DNA of 64,000 nucleotides from assembly GCA_937952285.1 (NCBI GenBank), contig CALFZE010000057.1, positions 1 through 64,000 of the forward strand. The letters run 5' to 3'. The DNA is from UBA2428 sp002343545 (GTDB lineage: Bacteria; Bdellovibrionota; UBA2428). The first letter of the stretch is position 1. Each line of letters starts with the position of its first letter. The notes under the pieces were generated by a model. The model searched no databases, was not told where the DNA came from, and was given only the letters and a program-made list of their open reading frames with translations. A program made the position numbers and the translations under genes. Below, piece after piece: positions 33,043 through 41,800 of the stretch.

Positions 33043-33405
33043 CTATTTCGAGTGGATGAGGGTCTTGAAGATACCCGTGCTCAAGCGCTTCATGTCGAAA
33101 GGCATCTCGGGGAACTTGTCGGCCGCCATGCGGGGGTCCGCGTGGACCTTCTTAACGACGGCGCTCCGGTGCGACTTGGATTTATAGACGACGAAAGCGA
33201 AGACGAGCGTTTCGTCGGACTTGAGCTTGCAGAGCTGCGGGAAGCTCGTGCCCCAGCCGTTCTTGAGGTCCGCGCCCACGCATTCGTAGTAATCCAGCGC
33301 GCCGTGCTCCATCCAAACTTTGTAACCGACGCGCGCCATCTTCTTGTAGGCGGCCAGATTCTTTTTCTTAACGGGAATCACGAAACCATCGACGTATCGG
33401 CTCAT
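33043..33405 (-). CDS. DUF1428-family protein
   Basis: A 120-residue protein with the DUF1428 pattern: MSRYVDGFVIPVKKKNLAAY, HGALDYYECVGADL, FAFVVYKSKSHR and PFDMKRLSTGIF. These are small dimeric alpha-beta barrel proteins with no established biochemical role. The ATG at 33405 is chosen because GGAGG (33415-33411) lies five bases upstream. The gene sits between the two Ktr subunit genes on the same strand, so it belongs to the potassium uptake locus by position; whether it acts there is unknown. Confidence 0.85.
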   Translation of the reverse strand: MSRYVDGFVIPVKKKNLAAYKKMARVGYKVWMEHGALDYYECVGADLKNGWGTSFPQLCKLKSDETLVFAFVVYKSKSHRSAVVKKVHADPRMAADKFPEMPFDMKRLSTGIFKTLIHSK

Positions 33406-33439
33406 AGGGTCCTCCATAAAATTCGCGGGAAGGCGGATC

Positions 33440-35176
33440 CTATCCCACGTAATAGACTCGTTCGGCGTAGCGGAAGCGCTGCTCGCGGACGCGCCCGATC
33501 CCCATGTAGACGAGCGCGACGATGCCGAAGCGCCCCGCTAGCATGAGCCCCGAGATCCACAGTTTTCCGAAGGCGCTGAGTTGGGGCGTCACGTCGAGCG
33601 AAAGACCGACCGTGGAAAGGGCCGAGACGATCTCGAAGAAAAGCCCGAAAGCATCCGGCGCTTCGAAGGGCAGGAGCACGAGGAGGCTTCCGAAGGCGAG
33701 CAGAAGGTAGATCAGGACGATCGCGACGCACTCGAGGAGCGTCGAAGCCGAGATCTCGGATCGACCGAACTGGATCCAGCGATGTCCGCGCAGGGAACTC
33801 AGGGCGGCGCTCACGAGCACGCCGATCGTCGTCGTTTTGAGTCCCCCGGCGGTCGAGAGCGGGGATCCGCCGATGGCCATGAGCACGACGATGAGAAGCT
33901 GGCTTCCGATCGTAAGCGTCGAGTGCGGCACGAGCCCGAAGCCGGCCGTGCGCGAGGAGACGCTGTAAAAAAGGGCGTTCCCGAAGCGTTCCGCGGCCGG
34001 GCGCCCGGCCACCGCGAGCGCCGTGCTCTCCGTCAGGTAAAGGCCGACGGTGCCCAAGATGAGGAGCGCAAGGCTAACGCCCACGGTCAGCAGCAAATAA
34101 GGAGGCCACGGGAGGCGTCGCCGTTGGGGATTGCGCGAGCGATCGAAGACTTCGAAGAGGATCGGAAAGCCGATGCCGCCCGTCACGATGAGGGTCCCCA
34201 CGACGGATTTGAAGGCGAGCAGCCCCGGGACTTCGAGGCCCGGCGGAAAGCTCGAGAAACCCGCGTTGCAGAAGGCCGACACGGCGTGAAAAACGGCGTG
34301 AAAGAAACGCCCTTCCTGATGGGAGGGCAAAAAGAAGTAAAGCGCCAGGCTGCCGGCGGCTTCGCAGGCGAAAGTCGTCGCGAAGACCCGTCCGACGAAG
34401 CGATTGAGCCCGGCGAGATCGGGGCTGCCGTGGGCTTGCGCCGAAGCGAGGGAATGCGAAAGCGAGAGCCGGTGTCCGGCGAGCGCCGCGAGACCGGCGC
34501 CCAAAGTCACGATGCCGAGCCCGCCGATTTGGATCAGAAAGAGAAGCACGAAATGGCCGAAAAATGAGAGCGTCGCGGCGGTCGACACGGGCGCGAGGCC
34601 CGTCACCGAGACGGCCGAGACGGAGAGAAAAAAGGCGTCGACGAGCGAGAGGTGCGCCCCGTCGCGCAAGCTGATCGGCAGGATCAGCAGGAGGGTGCCG
34701 AAGAACGCGGCCGAGGCGTAGAGCAAGAAAAAGGTTCGGAGCGGATTCGCCTCCAGGAAATTTTGCACGGCCCGGCGCAGTCCGGGCCCCTTCCAGAGCG
34801 TCCGGAGGAGTTCGAGCAAGCAGAAGGCATGCAGCAAAGTCCGATCGCGGACGGGCGTGAGCCCTTGCCAGGTCTCCGTGGGATGCGGAATCCAGCGGAG
34901 GCTCCAGGCGATCGCGAGGACGGCGACCCAAAAAGCGAGAAACGCCGGGATGACGGGCCGCCAGGGACCGCGGAGGAAATGGCGATTCCGAAGGTCTTCG
35001 CGGCGGAGCCGACGAAGATCGAGAAGATGGCGGAGGAGCCCACGGCTCGCCTTGAAGAGCACGAGCAAGCCTAAGGAGCTCTGAAAAAGGGGCCAGCCCG
35101 GGAAGCGGAAAAGCCCCAGGTCCAGCAGGAGCAGGCACAGAAGGCTCAAAAGCACGAGCGGTTCCCGTATCGTCAC
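33440..35176 (-). CDS. Potassium channel subunit (TrkH/KtrB type)
   Basis: A 578-residue inner-membrane protein that conducts potassium (and in some relatives sodium). Four pore loops are visible in order: AVSVTGLAP, SAFCNAGFSS, SSRTAGFGLVP and SALSTVGLS, each with the filter glycine flanked as in KtrB/TrkH. About 10-12 transmembrane segments are present, more than the eight core helices, with an N-terminal extension of about 130 residues holding extra helices. The long minus-strand frame continues well upstream, but the start is placed at GTG 35176 because a -10 box ends seven bases before it and hydrophobic sequence begins there. It is divergent from lysS. Confidence 0.88.
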   Translation of the reverse strand: MTIREPLVLLSLLCLLLLDLGLFRFPGWPLFQSSLGLLVLFKASRGLLRHLLDLRRLRREDLRNRHFLRGPWRPVIPAFLAFWVAVLAIAWSLRWIPHPTETWQGLTPVRDRTLLHAFCLLELLRTLWKGPGLRRAVQNFLEANPLRTFFLLYASAAFFGTLLLILPISLRDGAHLSLVDAFFLSVSAVSVTGLAPVSTAATLSFFGHFVLLFLIQIGGLGIVTLGAGLAALAGHRLSLSHSLASAQAHGSPDLAGLNRFVGRVFATTFACEAAGSLALYFFLPSHQEGRFFHAVFHAVSAFCNAGFSSFPPGLEVPGLLAFKSVVGTLIVTGGIGFPILFEVFDRSRNPQRRRLPWPPYLLLTVGVSLALLILGTVGLYLTESTALAVAGRPAAERFGNALFYSVSSRTAGFGLVPHSTLTIGSQLLIVVLMAIGGSPLSTAGGLKTTTIGVLVSAALSSLRGHRWIQFGRSEISASTLLECVAIVLIYLLLAFGSLLVLLPFEAPDAFGLFFEIVSALSTVGLSLDVTPQLSAFGKLWISGLMLAGRFGIVALVYMGIGRVREQRFRYAERVYYVG

Positions 35177-35183
35177 CGGCGGA

Positions 35184-35212
35184 AGTCTACGACTCTTCTG
35201 GGTTTTCCGCAC
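35184..35212 (-). promoter_or_regulatory. ktrB-like gene promoter, leaderless
   Basis: On the minus strand TAGACT (35189-35184) ends seven bases before the GTG at 35176. A weak -35 candidate, GTGCGG (35212-35207), lies 17 bases further upstream. It faces the lysS promoter within an 81-base divergent region. Confidence 0.5.
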
Positions 35213-35221
35213 CCTCCGGCC

Positions 35222-35250
35222 TTGCGGCGGCGTCCCGGGGGCTCTAAGAC
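35222..35250 (+). promoter_or_regulatory. lysS promoter, leaderless
   Basis: TTGCGG (35222-35227), a 17-base spacer and TAAGAC (35245-35250) end seven bases before the lysS ATG at 35258. The TTG of the -35 box is in frame with lysS and could be mistaken for a start codon. Confidence 0.6.
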
Positions 35251-35257
35251 GGGGGTC

Positions 35258-36787
35258 ATGGCCGAAAAGACCCCGCCGACCCCCACCGCTCCCGCGTTGT
35301 CGCTCGACGAGCAAACCCAGGTCCGCCGCGAGAAGCTCGAAAAGCTCCGCGCGGAAGGTTTGGCTTATCCCCACGACGTCAAAGTCACGCACACGACGGC
35401 GGACATCTTCAAGCGCTTCAGCCAGCCCAAACCCGACACGGACGACACGGCCGCGGTTGCGGAATTCGGTCGGGTGGCCCTCGCGGGTCGCGTCGCCTTC
35501 TTCCGCAGCTTCGGTAAGGCCGGCTTCGTGAAGATTCGGGATCGCCACGGGCAGATTCAACTTCACGTCGCGAAGGACAAGGCCGACGCGGCGGGCTTCG
35601 CCGCTTTCGAGGGCCTTGATTTGGGCGACATCGTTCGCGCGGAGGGGACCCTCTTCCGCACGAAGACGGGCGAGCTCTCGGTGAGCACGGAGCACTTCGA
35701 GATCCTCTCGAAGTGCCTCCACGCCCCGCCGGACAAGTTCCACGGTCTCGCCGACATCGAGGAACGCTACCGTCGTCGTTACCTGGACCTCTTCACGAAC
35801 GAGGATTCCAAGAAGGTCTTCTTGGCTCGCTCCAAGATCGTCCAGGGCGTGCGGGATTTCTTCCTCAAGCGCGACTTCCTCGAGGTCGAAACGCCGATGC
35901 TGCACCCGCTCGTGTCGGGCGCCACGGCCAAGCCCTTCACCACGCACCACAACACGCTCGACCGCAAGCTCTACATGCGCATCGCGCCCGAGCTCTACCT
36001 CAAGCGTCTCGTCGTGGGCGGCATGGAGCGCGTCTTCGAGATCAACCGCAACTTCCGCAACGAGGGGATGAGCACGCGGCACAACCCCGAGTTCACCATG
36101 CTCGAGTTTTACATGGCCTACGGCACCTACCATGACCTCATGGACATGACCGAGGACATGATCGCGGGCCTCTGCCAGGATCTGCACGGTCGCACGCGCA
36201 TCGAATACCAGGGCAAGGAAATCGAACTCGCCAAGCCCTACGCGCGCATCAGCATGGAAGATGCCGTGCTCAAGTGGTCGGGCTACAAAGGCTCGCTCTC
36301 CGACGGCAACGCCATGCGCGCTTATCTCAAGGAGAAGGGCGTCAAGATGTCGGGTCGCGAAGGCCTCGGCGGCTTGCTCGCGATTCTCTTCGACGAAGAG
36401 GCCCAGCCGCACCTTATCCAGCCGACTTTCATCACCGGCTATCCCGTCGAGATCAGCCCCCTGGCCCGTCGGGCCGGCGCGAAGTCCCCCCAAGGCTTCG
36501 AGATCACCGAGCGTTTCGAGTTCTTCGTGAACGGTCAAGAGATCGCGAACGGCTTTAACGAGCTGAACGACCCCGACGATCAGAAGGCGCGCTTCGAGGC
36601 GCAGCTCAAAGAGAAGGACGCCGGTAACGACGAGGCGACGGACTTCGACGCCGACTACATCATGGCCCTCGAGTACGGGCTGCCGCCGACGGCGGGCGAA
36701 GGCGTCGGCATCGACCGTCTCGCGATGCTGCTCACGAATTCGGCGAGCATCCGCGACGTCATTCTCTTTCCGATCATGCGGGATTGA
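35258..36787 (+). CDS. lysS: Lysyl-tRNA synthetase (class II)
   Basis: Charges tRNA-Lys. A 509-residue class II synthetase with an N-terminal OB anticodon-binding fold (about 60-165, VALAGRVAFFRSFGKAGFVK) and a catalytic domain. Motif 1 lies near FLEVETPMLHPLVSGATAKP, motif 2 is FRNEGMSTRHNPEFTMLEFY, and motif 3 is GVGIDRLAMLLTNSASIRD. It heads a block that continues without gaps into lolC/E, lolD and bamA; a lysS-lolCD arrangement is common in Deltaproteobacteria and Bdellovibrionota. The next gene starts 6 bases after its stop. Confidence 0.96.
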   Translation: MAEKTPPTPTAPALSLDEQTQVRREKLEKLRAEGLAYPHDVKVTHTTADIFKRFSQPKPDTDDTAAVAEFGRVALAGRVAFFRSFGKAGFVKIRDRHGQIQLHVAKDKADAAGFAAFEGLDLGDIVRAEGTLFRTKTGELSVSTEHFEILSKCLHAPPDKFHGLADIEERYRRRYLDLFTNEDSKKVFLARSKIVQGVRDFFLKRDFLEVETPMLHPLVSGATAKPFTTHHNTLDRKLYMRIAPELYLKRLVVGGMERVFEINRNFRNEGMSTRHNPEFTMLEFYMAYGTYHDLMDMTEDMIAGLCQDLHGRTRIEYQGKEIELAKPYARISMEDAVLKWSGYKGSLSDGNAMRAYLKEKGVKMSGREGLGGLLAILFDEEAQPHLIQPTFITGYPVEISPLARRAGAKSPQGFEITERFEFFVNGQEIANGFNELNDPDDQKARFEAQLKEKDAGNDEATDFDADYIMALEYGLPPTAGEGVGIDRLAMLLTNSASIRDVILFPIMRD

Positions 36788-36793
36788 GGCGGG

Positions 36794-38047
36794 GTGGGGG
36801 CGTTCAGCCGCGATTGGTGGCGACTGAGCTGGGTTTGGCTCGTCGACCCCGCGCACCGCTCGCCCCCGGGGCGGCAGGTTCTCTTTCGTAGTTCCATTCG
36901 CGTCGCGGCCCTGAGTCTCATGCTCGGCGTGGGCGCGCTCAGTCTCACGCTTTCGATCTTCAGCGGCTTCTACCGGACTTGGTCGCAGGGGGTCGCCGAT
37001 GCCCTCGGACACGTCGTGATCGACACGGATTGGCGCACGCGGGCCGAGCTGCGCGATCTCGTGACCCACTTTCCGCGCGGAGTCCAACGCGTCGAGACCT
37101 TCTGGAATTCCCAGGGACTGCTCGTCGGCAAGGACGGCGGTCGCGGCGTTTTGATCGAGGGGCGCGGTGAACTCGCGGCCGCGGACGCGGCGCCGAGCGA
37201 GTCGACGCCCGACGTGCAGCTTAAGCTGGGCGCCCCGCTCGCCGAGTACCTCGGCGTCGAGGCCGGCGGCACCGTCCGTCTGCTCTTGCCGGGCGTCATC
37301 GAGCGCGCCGTCGAGGCGCGCATCAGCGATCTCGTGCGCTACGGCATGTACGACGTCGATTCCCGCTACGCGCTCGTGGACGACGCGAGCTTTGCTGCTT
37401 GGGCGAGCGTGCACGACCCCGAAGTCTTCGCGCGGCGTCCGGGCGACGCGCGCGGTTTGCGCGTCTTCTTTGATCCCGCCGTCATCGACCCGCTCGACGT
37501 CGAGAAAGTCGAAGCTTGGCGGACGGGCTTCCGCGCGGCGATCCAGGACACGGAGTGGTCCTTCGAGACGACGACCCGCACTTGGCGCGAGCAACGCAAG
37601 AACGCCTTCGGTGGCATGGATCTCGATCGTCAGCTGCTCACGATCGTCATCGGGTTGCTCACGATCGTGGCGGCCTTCAACGTCGTGGCGAGCCTCGTCG
37701 TGCTCTTCACCGAGCGCGATCGTGAGATGGCCACGCTCGTGGGGCTCGGGCTTTCGCGTGGTGCCTTCACGCTGTGGACGGGGACGCTCGGTCTCATCAT
37801 GGGATTCTTTTCTTCGCTCGCGGGGATCTTCGTGGGGTGGGGGCTCGGGCGGCTTTTGCAGATGAGCCCTCTCGGCGCGCTGCCGGCCAAGGTTTACAAC
37901 GTTGAGCGCTTGCCGCTCGCCTTCGTCTGGACGGAGCAGCTCAGCATCTTGGGCTTCGGGACGCTTTGCGCCTGGCTCGCGGCCGTCATTCTGGGCTGGA
38001 GCCTCGCTCGAATGGATATCCTGCGCGTGCTAGGACATCGCGGGTAG
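36794..38047 (+). CDS. LolC/LolE-type lipoprotein-releasing ABC permease
   Basis: A 417-residue inner-membrane permease of the LolCDE system, which extracts outer-membrane lipoproteins from the inner membrane. One N-terminal helix (about 35-57), a large periplasmic domain (about 58-275) and three C-terminal helices (about 280-410) give the MacB/LolC topology. A single permease gene lies beside lolD, so the complex is probably a homodimer (LolF-like) rather than the LolC plus LolE pair of E. coli. The start is a GTG six bases after the lysS stop. Its lysS-lolD-bamA neighbours support the assignment. Confidence 0.85.
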   Translation: MGAFSRDWWRLSWVWLVDPAHRSPPGRQVLFRSSIRVAALSLMLGVGALSLTLSIFSGFYRTWSQGVADALGHVVIDTDWRTRAELRDLVTHFPRGVQRVETFWNSQGLLVGKDGGRGVLIEGRGELAAADAAPSESTPDVQLKLGAPLAEYLGVEAGGTVRLLLPGVIERAVEARISDLVRYGMYDVDSRYALVDDASFAAWASVHDPEVFARRPGDARGLRVFFDPAVIDPLDVEKVEAWRTGFRAAIQDTEWSFETTTRTWREQRKNAFGGMDLDRQLLTIVIGLLTIVAAFNVVASLVVLFTERDREMATLVGLGLSRGAFTLWTGTLGLIMGFFSSLAGIFVGWGLGRLLQMSPLGALPAKVYNVERLPLAFVWTEQLSILGFGTLCAWLAAVILGWSLARMDILRVLGHRG

Positions 38048-38057
38048 GGAGGACATC

Positions 38058-38765
38058 GTGGAAGTCGAGCCGACGCCGCCGCTCGCGGCGGAAATTCTTT
38101 TGGATGCGCGCGGTCTGCACAAGACCTACCGGGGCGGCGGCGAAGAGCTGCGCGTCCTGCGCGGCGCCGACCTGCAGCTGCGCAAGGGCGATTTCGTCGC
38201 GCTGCTGGGCAACTCGGGCTCGGGCAAGTCGACTTTTCTGCAATGCCTCGGGCTTTTGGACCACGTCGAGGAGGGCGAAATCCTTTTCGGCGGCCGTGAA
38301 ATTTCGCGGCTCGGCGAAGGCGACCGCGCTGACTTGCGCTTGCGTTCGATCGGCTTCGTCTTTCAGTTCCACCATCTCATCCCCGAGCTGACGGCGCTCG
38401 AGAACGTGCTTTTGCCCTCGTCCCTCGCGGGTCGCCGCGACAAGGCGTGGGCGCTCGAACTGCTGCGTCTCGTCGGCCTCGAAGACAAGGTGGCGCGCTA
38501 CCCGTGGCAGCTTTCGGGGGGCGAAAGCCAGCGCGTGGCGATCGCGCGCGCGCTCGTAAACCGTCCGACGCTGCTGCTGACGGACGAAGCGACCGGGAAT
38601 TTGGATCGCCCGCGGGCGCAGGAGATCGTCGATATCTTCGCGAAAATTAACCAGAATTTTGGAACCACGATTTTGTCCGTGACCCATGACGAAGGCTTGG
38701 CCCTGAAGTATGGTCGCAGACTCCGTCTCAAGGACGGGATCGTTGGGGAGTGGACGGGAGACTAG
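38058..38765 (+). CDS. lolD: Lipoprotein-releasing ABC transporter ATP-binding protein
   Basis: A 235-residue cytosolic ATPase that powers the LolC/E permease encoded just upstream (10-base gap). Walker A GNSGSGKST (about 51-59), Q-loop FQFHHLIPELTALEN, ABC signature LSGGESQRVAIARAL, Walker B LLLTDEATGNLD and H-loop SVTHDE are all intact. The Walker B neighbourhood has D-E-A-T-G where LolD normally has D-E-P-T-G. The gene starts with GTG. The bamA start lies one base past its stop. Confidence 0.92.
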   Translation: MEVEPTPPLAAEILLDARGLHKTYRGGGEELRVLRGADLQLRKGDFVALLGNSGSGKSTFLQCLGLLDHVEEGEILFGGREISRLGEGDRADLRLRSIGFVFQFHHLIPELTALENVLLPSSLAGRRDKAWALELLRLVGLEDKVARYPWQLSGGESQRVAIARALVNRPTLLLTDEATGNLDRPRAQEIVDIFAKINQNFGTTILSVTHDEGLALKYGRRLRLKDGIVGEWTGD

Positions 38766-38766
38766 T

Positions 38767-41145
38767 TTGGGATCTTCGATCGGTACGTTCTCGCGCAGGC
38801 TTCGTTCCATTCGTTTTTTGGCGTTGGCCGCTGGGCTGTCTAGCCCGCTGCTCGCGTGGGCCGCGCCGCTCACGGCCGTGAAGGTCGAAGGCTCCCGTCG
38901 TATCGAAGCCGACGCCATCCTCGAGAAGGTCCAGTTGAGGGCGGGCGCCGAAGCGACCCCCGAAGCCGTGCGCGCCGATATCCTGCGCGTTTTCTCGATG
39001 GGCTACTTCGAGGACATCCAGGCCGACCTGCGCGGCGGTGAGCTCGTTTACGTCGTGCGCGAGCGCCCGCTCGTCACCGAGATCGTCTTTGAGGGCAGCG
39101 AAGAATTCGAGAAGAAGGACCTCGACGAAGCCACGGGACTCAAGCCCTTCACGGTCGTGAATATCGGCAAGGTGCGCGCCGCTTCGCAGGCCATCGCCAA
39201 GAAGTACGAAGAAAAGGGCTACTACTTGGCCCGCGCGGACTTCGAGCTCCGCCCCGTCACGGACGAGGCCCGCCAAGGACGCAACGAAGTCCAACTCGTC
39301 TATAAGATCACGGAAAACGAGAAGGTCCGCATCCGTAAGATCCATTTCCTCGGCAACAAGTACGCGACCTCGGGTGACCTCAAACAGGTCATGCAGACCG
39401 CCGAAGGCCACGCCTTTTCGTGGATGACGAGCGGCGGGACTTACCGAGAAGGCGCCTTCGAGCGCGACCTTGCCGTGCTGGCCTTCTACTACGGCAACGA
39501 AGGCTTCATCGAAGCCAAGATCGCCAAGCCGCGCGTGACCCTGAGCCAAGACCGTCGCTACATCGACGTCATGATCACGGTCGAGGAAGGTCAGCAGCAC
39601 TTCCTCGGCAACGTCGAGTTCCGCGGCGACCTGCTCTTCTCGACCGACGAACTTCGCAAGAGCTTCGAGATGAAGGAAGGCGAGGTTTTCTCGACGGGCA
39701 AGCTGCAGGAGCAGATCCTCAAGCTGACCGACAAGTACGGCGACGAGGGCTACGCCTTCGCGAACGTCATCCCGCGGCCCTCCGTGCGGGAAGGCTCGAA
39801 CGTCGTGGACCTGCTTATCGACCTCGAAAAGGGCGAGAAGGTCTACTGGGGCAAGATCTCGGTCACGGGCAACTCCAAAACCCACGACAAGGTCATCCGC
39901 CGCGAGCTTCCTTTCGCCGAAGGCGAGCTCTACAACGCGACCAAGCGCAAGAAGGGCCTTGAGCGCGTGCGTCGCCTCGGCTTCTTCGGTCAGGACGTGA
40001 ACTTCCTCACGTCGACCCCGCGCGGGTCGACGAACATCCTCGACCTCGAGATCCGCGTTTCGGAAAAGCCCACGGGCTCGCTCAACGTCGCGGCCGGTTA
40101 CTCGACGGGCGCGGGCGGTTTTAACCTGCAGGTGCAGGTTTCGCAGAATAACCTCTTCGGTCGTGGGCAACAGCTTTCGCTGAACGCCCAGGTCGACTTC
40201 GGCGAGAACGGGCAAAAGACTTTCACGCTCAACTTTACCGATCCCAAGATCTTCGATACCGAGTGGCTCGGTGGCTTTGACCTCTACATCCAGCAGTACT
40301 CGTCGGCGGATCCGCTCAAGAACTACGACCAGCGCCTGAGCGGCGGTGCGCTGCGCACGGGGCGCGAGCTCTACGACAACCTCATGCTGCTCGGCACGTA
40401 CAAACTGCAGCACTACCGGCTGACGGACGCCATCTCGGACGCGATCTTCACGGATCCGACCAAGGATAAGGAATCCTTCATCAGCTCGATCGAGGCTTCG
40501 CTCCAGTACGACACGCGGAACAACCGTCTCGATCCCTCGGGCGGGGAATTCGCGTCGGTCGCGGCGGAGTTCGCGGGCCTCGGCGGTCGGACCTTCCAGA
40601 AGTTCGTGGCGGGCGCGCGCGTCTATCGCCGCGTCGCTTGGAAGCTCGTTTACCGTTCGAACGTCGAGTACGGCTTCCTCGCGAACGTTTTCGGCAACGA
40701 CACGCTGCCGGACACGGAACGCTTCTCGCTCGGCGGCATCTTCTCGCTGCGGGGCTACCCGTGGCGCAGCATCGGCTCGCGGGTCGACATCCCGGCCGGC
40801 GCGGGCATGCGCGCGAACGCGGTGGCGGATCTCAATCGACGGGGTGTGGGTTCCTACCCCTTCGTCAAAGGCGGCGTGCAGAAGCTCGTCATCAACCAGG
40901 AACTCGAGTTCCCGCTCATCCCCGAGGCCGACATCCGCCTCGCGCTCTTCTTCGACGCGGGTAACGCGTGGGACGGCGCCTTCGGCGCGGCGTCTCCGAC
41001 CCTGCTCACGAACTACGGCTGGGGCATCCGTTGGTACAGCCCGCTCGGCCCCTTGCGCTTCGAGTGGGGCTACCCCCTCACCTCGATCCCGACGAAACAA
41101 GGCAAGGGCACCGAGTTCCACTTCGTCATCGCCCCGACTTTCTAA
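38767..41145 (+). CDS. bamA: Outer membrane protein assembly factor BamA
   Basis: The essential Omp85 insertase for beta-barrel proteins, 792 residues. After a signal peptide (FSRRLRSIRFLALAAGLSS, cleavage near AWA, residue 33) come five POTRA domains (about 35-400), then the 16-strand barrel. The conserved loop-6 region is seen as FSLGGIFSLRGYPWRSIGSR (R-G-Y/F signature), and the C-terminal strand ends HFVIAPTF with the expected terminal Phe. The start is a TTG at 38767, chosen because GGGAG (38756-38760) lies six bases upstream and the signal peptide follows. The longer in-frame GTG at 38710 lies inside lolD. Confidence 0.95.
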   Translation: MGSSIGTFSRRLRSIRFLALAAGLSSPLLAWAAPLTAVKVEGSRRIEADAILEKVQLRAGAEATPEAVRADILRVFSMGYFEDIQADLRGGELVYVVRERPLVTEIVFEGSEEFEKKDLDEATGLKPFTVVNIGKVRAASQAIAKKYEEKGYYLARADFELRPVTDEARQGRNEVQLVYKITENEKVRIRKIHFLGNKYATSGDLKQVMQTAEGHAFSWMTSGGTYREGAFERDLAVLAFYYGNEGFIEAKIAKPRVTLSQDRRYIDVMITVEEGQQHFLGNVEFRGDLLFSTDELRKSFEMKEGEVFSTGKLQEQILKLTDKYGDEGYAFANVIPRPSVREGSNVVDLLIDLEKGEKVYWGKISVTGNSKTHDKVIRRELPFAEGELYNATKRKKGLERVRRLGFFGQDVNFLTSTPRGSTNILDLEIRVSEKPTGSLNVAAGYSTGAGGFNLQVQVSQNNLFGRGQQLSLNAQVDFGENGQKTFTLNFTDPKIFDTEWLGGFDLYIQQYSSADPLKNYDQRLSGGALRTGRELYDNLMLLGTYKLQHYRLTDAISDAIFTDPTKDKESFISSIEASLQYDTRNNRLDPSGGEFASVAAEFAGLGGRTFQKFVAGARVYRRVAWKLVYRSNVEYGFLANVFGNDTLPDTERFSLGGIFSLRGYPWRSIGSRVDIPAGAGMRANAVADLNRRGVGSYPFVKGGVQKLVINQELEFPLIPEADIRLALFFDAGNAWDGAFGAASPTLLTNYGWGIRWYSPLGPLRFEWGYPLTSIPTKQGKGTEFHFVIAPTF

Positions 41146-41175
41146 GGTTTGACGCGGCTGCGCTCAAAGTGGTGA

Positions 41176-41203
41176 AGGCCCCTCGTCCCGAGAGGGGGGG
41201 CCT
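41176..41203 (+). terminator. Hairpin between bamA and skp
   Basis: AGGCCCCTC, a short loop and GAGAGGGGGGCCT form a GC-rich imperfect stem in the 115-base bamA-skp gap. There is no T-run, so attenuation or mRNA-end protection is more likely than full termination. Confidence 0.35.
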
Positions 41204-41260
41204 GCTAAGACAAGGCGATCTTGAGTGGCCCCGGTGGGCGACTTTTTGGAGGTAGTTTCA

Positions 41261-41773
41261 ATGCAAATTTTCGCTCGTGGCCTCATCTTGGGCCTCATCG
41301 CTTCCGTCCTCTCGACCGCCAGCGCCAACGTCAAAGTCGGCGTCGTCGATTTGCAGCGCGCGCTTCAGGAAACCAAGCGCGGCAAGACGTCCTCGGCCAA
41401 CTTCGAGAAGGAAGCCAAGGACCGCGAGAAGAAGTTCAAGACGGAGCAGGAATCCATCCGCAAGCAGTTCGAAGAGTTCCAGAAGAAGGCCGCCGTGCTG
41501 AACGAAAAGGCGCGCGCCGAGCAACAAGCCAAGCTCCAGGCCAAGCTCATGGAAGTCCAGCAGATGGGCCAAAAGTTCCAGATGGAAGTCGAAGAGAAGC
41601 GCACGGGCCTCGCCAAGCCGATCATCGACGGCCTCCGCGCCCTCATCCCCGACGTTTCGCGTCGTCGTAGCCTGGACCTCGTGTTGGAGGCGAACTCCGG
41701 TTTGCTCTTCGCGATGAACCAGACCGACGTCACGGACGAGCTCATCAAGCTCTACGACGAAAAGAACCCCTAA
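41261..41773 (+). CDS. skp: OmpH/Skp-family periplasmic chaperone
   Basis: A 170-residue periplasmic chaperone that holds unfolded outer-membrane proteins on their way to BamA. It has a signal peptide (MQIFARGLILGLIASVLSTA, cleavage near ASA), the family opening VKVGVVDLQRALQET, a long charged coiled-coil tentacle region (about 45-120, rich in K, E and Q) and a closing beta-helix segment (SLDLVLEANSGLLFA). GGAGG lies about seven bases before the ATG at 41261. The bamA-skp-lpxD order is classical. Confidence 0.92.
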   Translation: MQIFARGLILGLIASVLSTASANVKVGVVDLQRALQETKRGKTSSANFEKEAKDREKKFKTEQESIRKQFEEFQKKAAVLNEKARAEQQAKLQAKLMEVQQMGQKFQMEVEEKRTGLAKPIIDGLRALIPDVSRRRSLDLVLEANSGLLFAMNQTDVTDELIKLYDEKNP

Positions 41774-41800
41774 GGGCGCGCCCGCGCACCGGGGACCGTC

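Noticed and set aside
35222..35257. TTG at 35222 as the lysS start
   Set aside because: It belongs to the -35 element, and the LysS N-terminus aligns with the ATG at 35258.
33440..37594. Minus-strand open frame of 1384 codons
   Set aside because: Only 33440-35176 is the K+ channel gene. The upstream part is antisense to lysS and the Lol permease and has no protein-like composition; GC-rich third positions keep the antisense frame open.
38710..38766. Longer BamA start at GTG 38710
   Set aside because: It would lie inside lolD and put 19 residues before the signal peptide; the TTG at 38767 has a GGGAG site at proper spacing.
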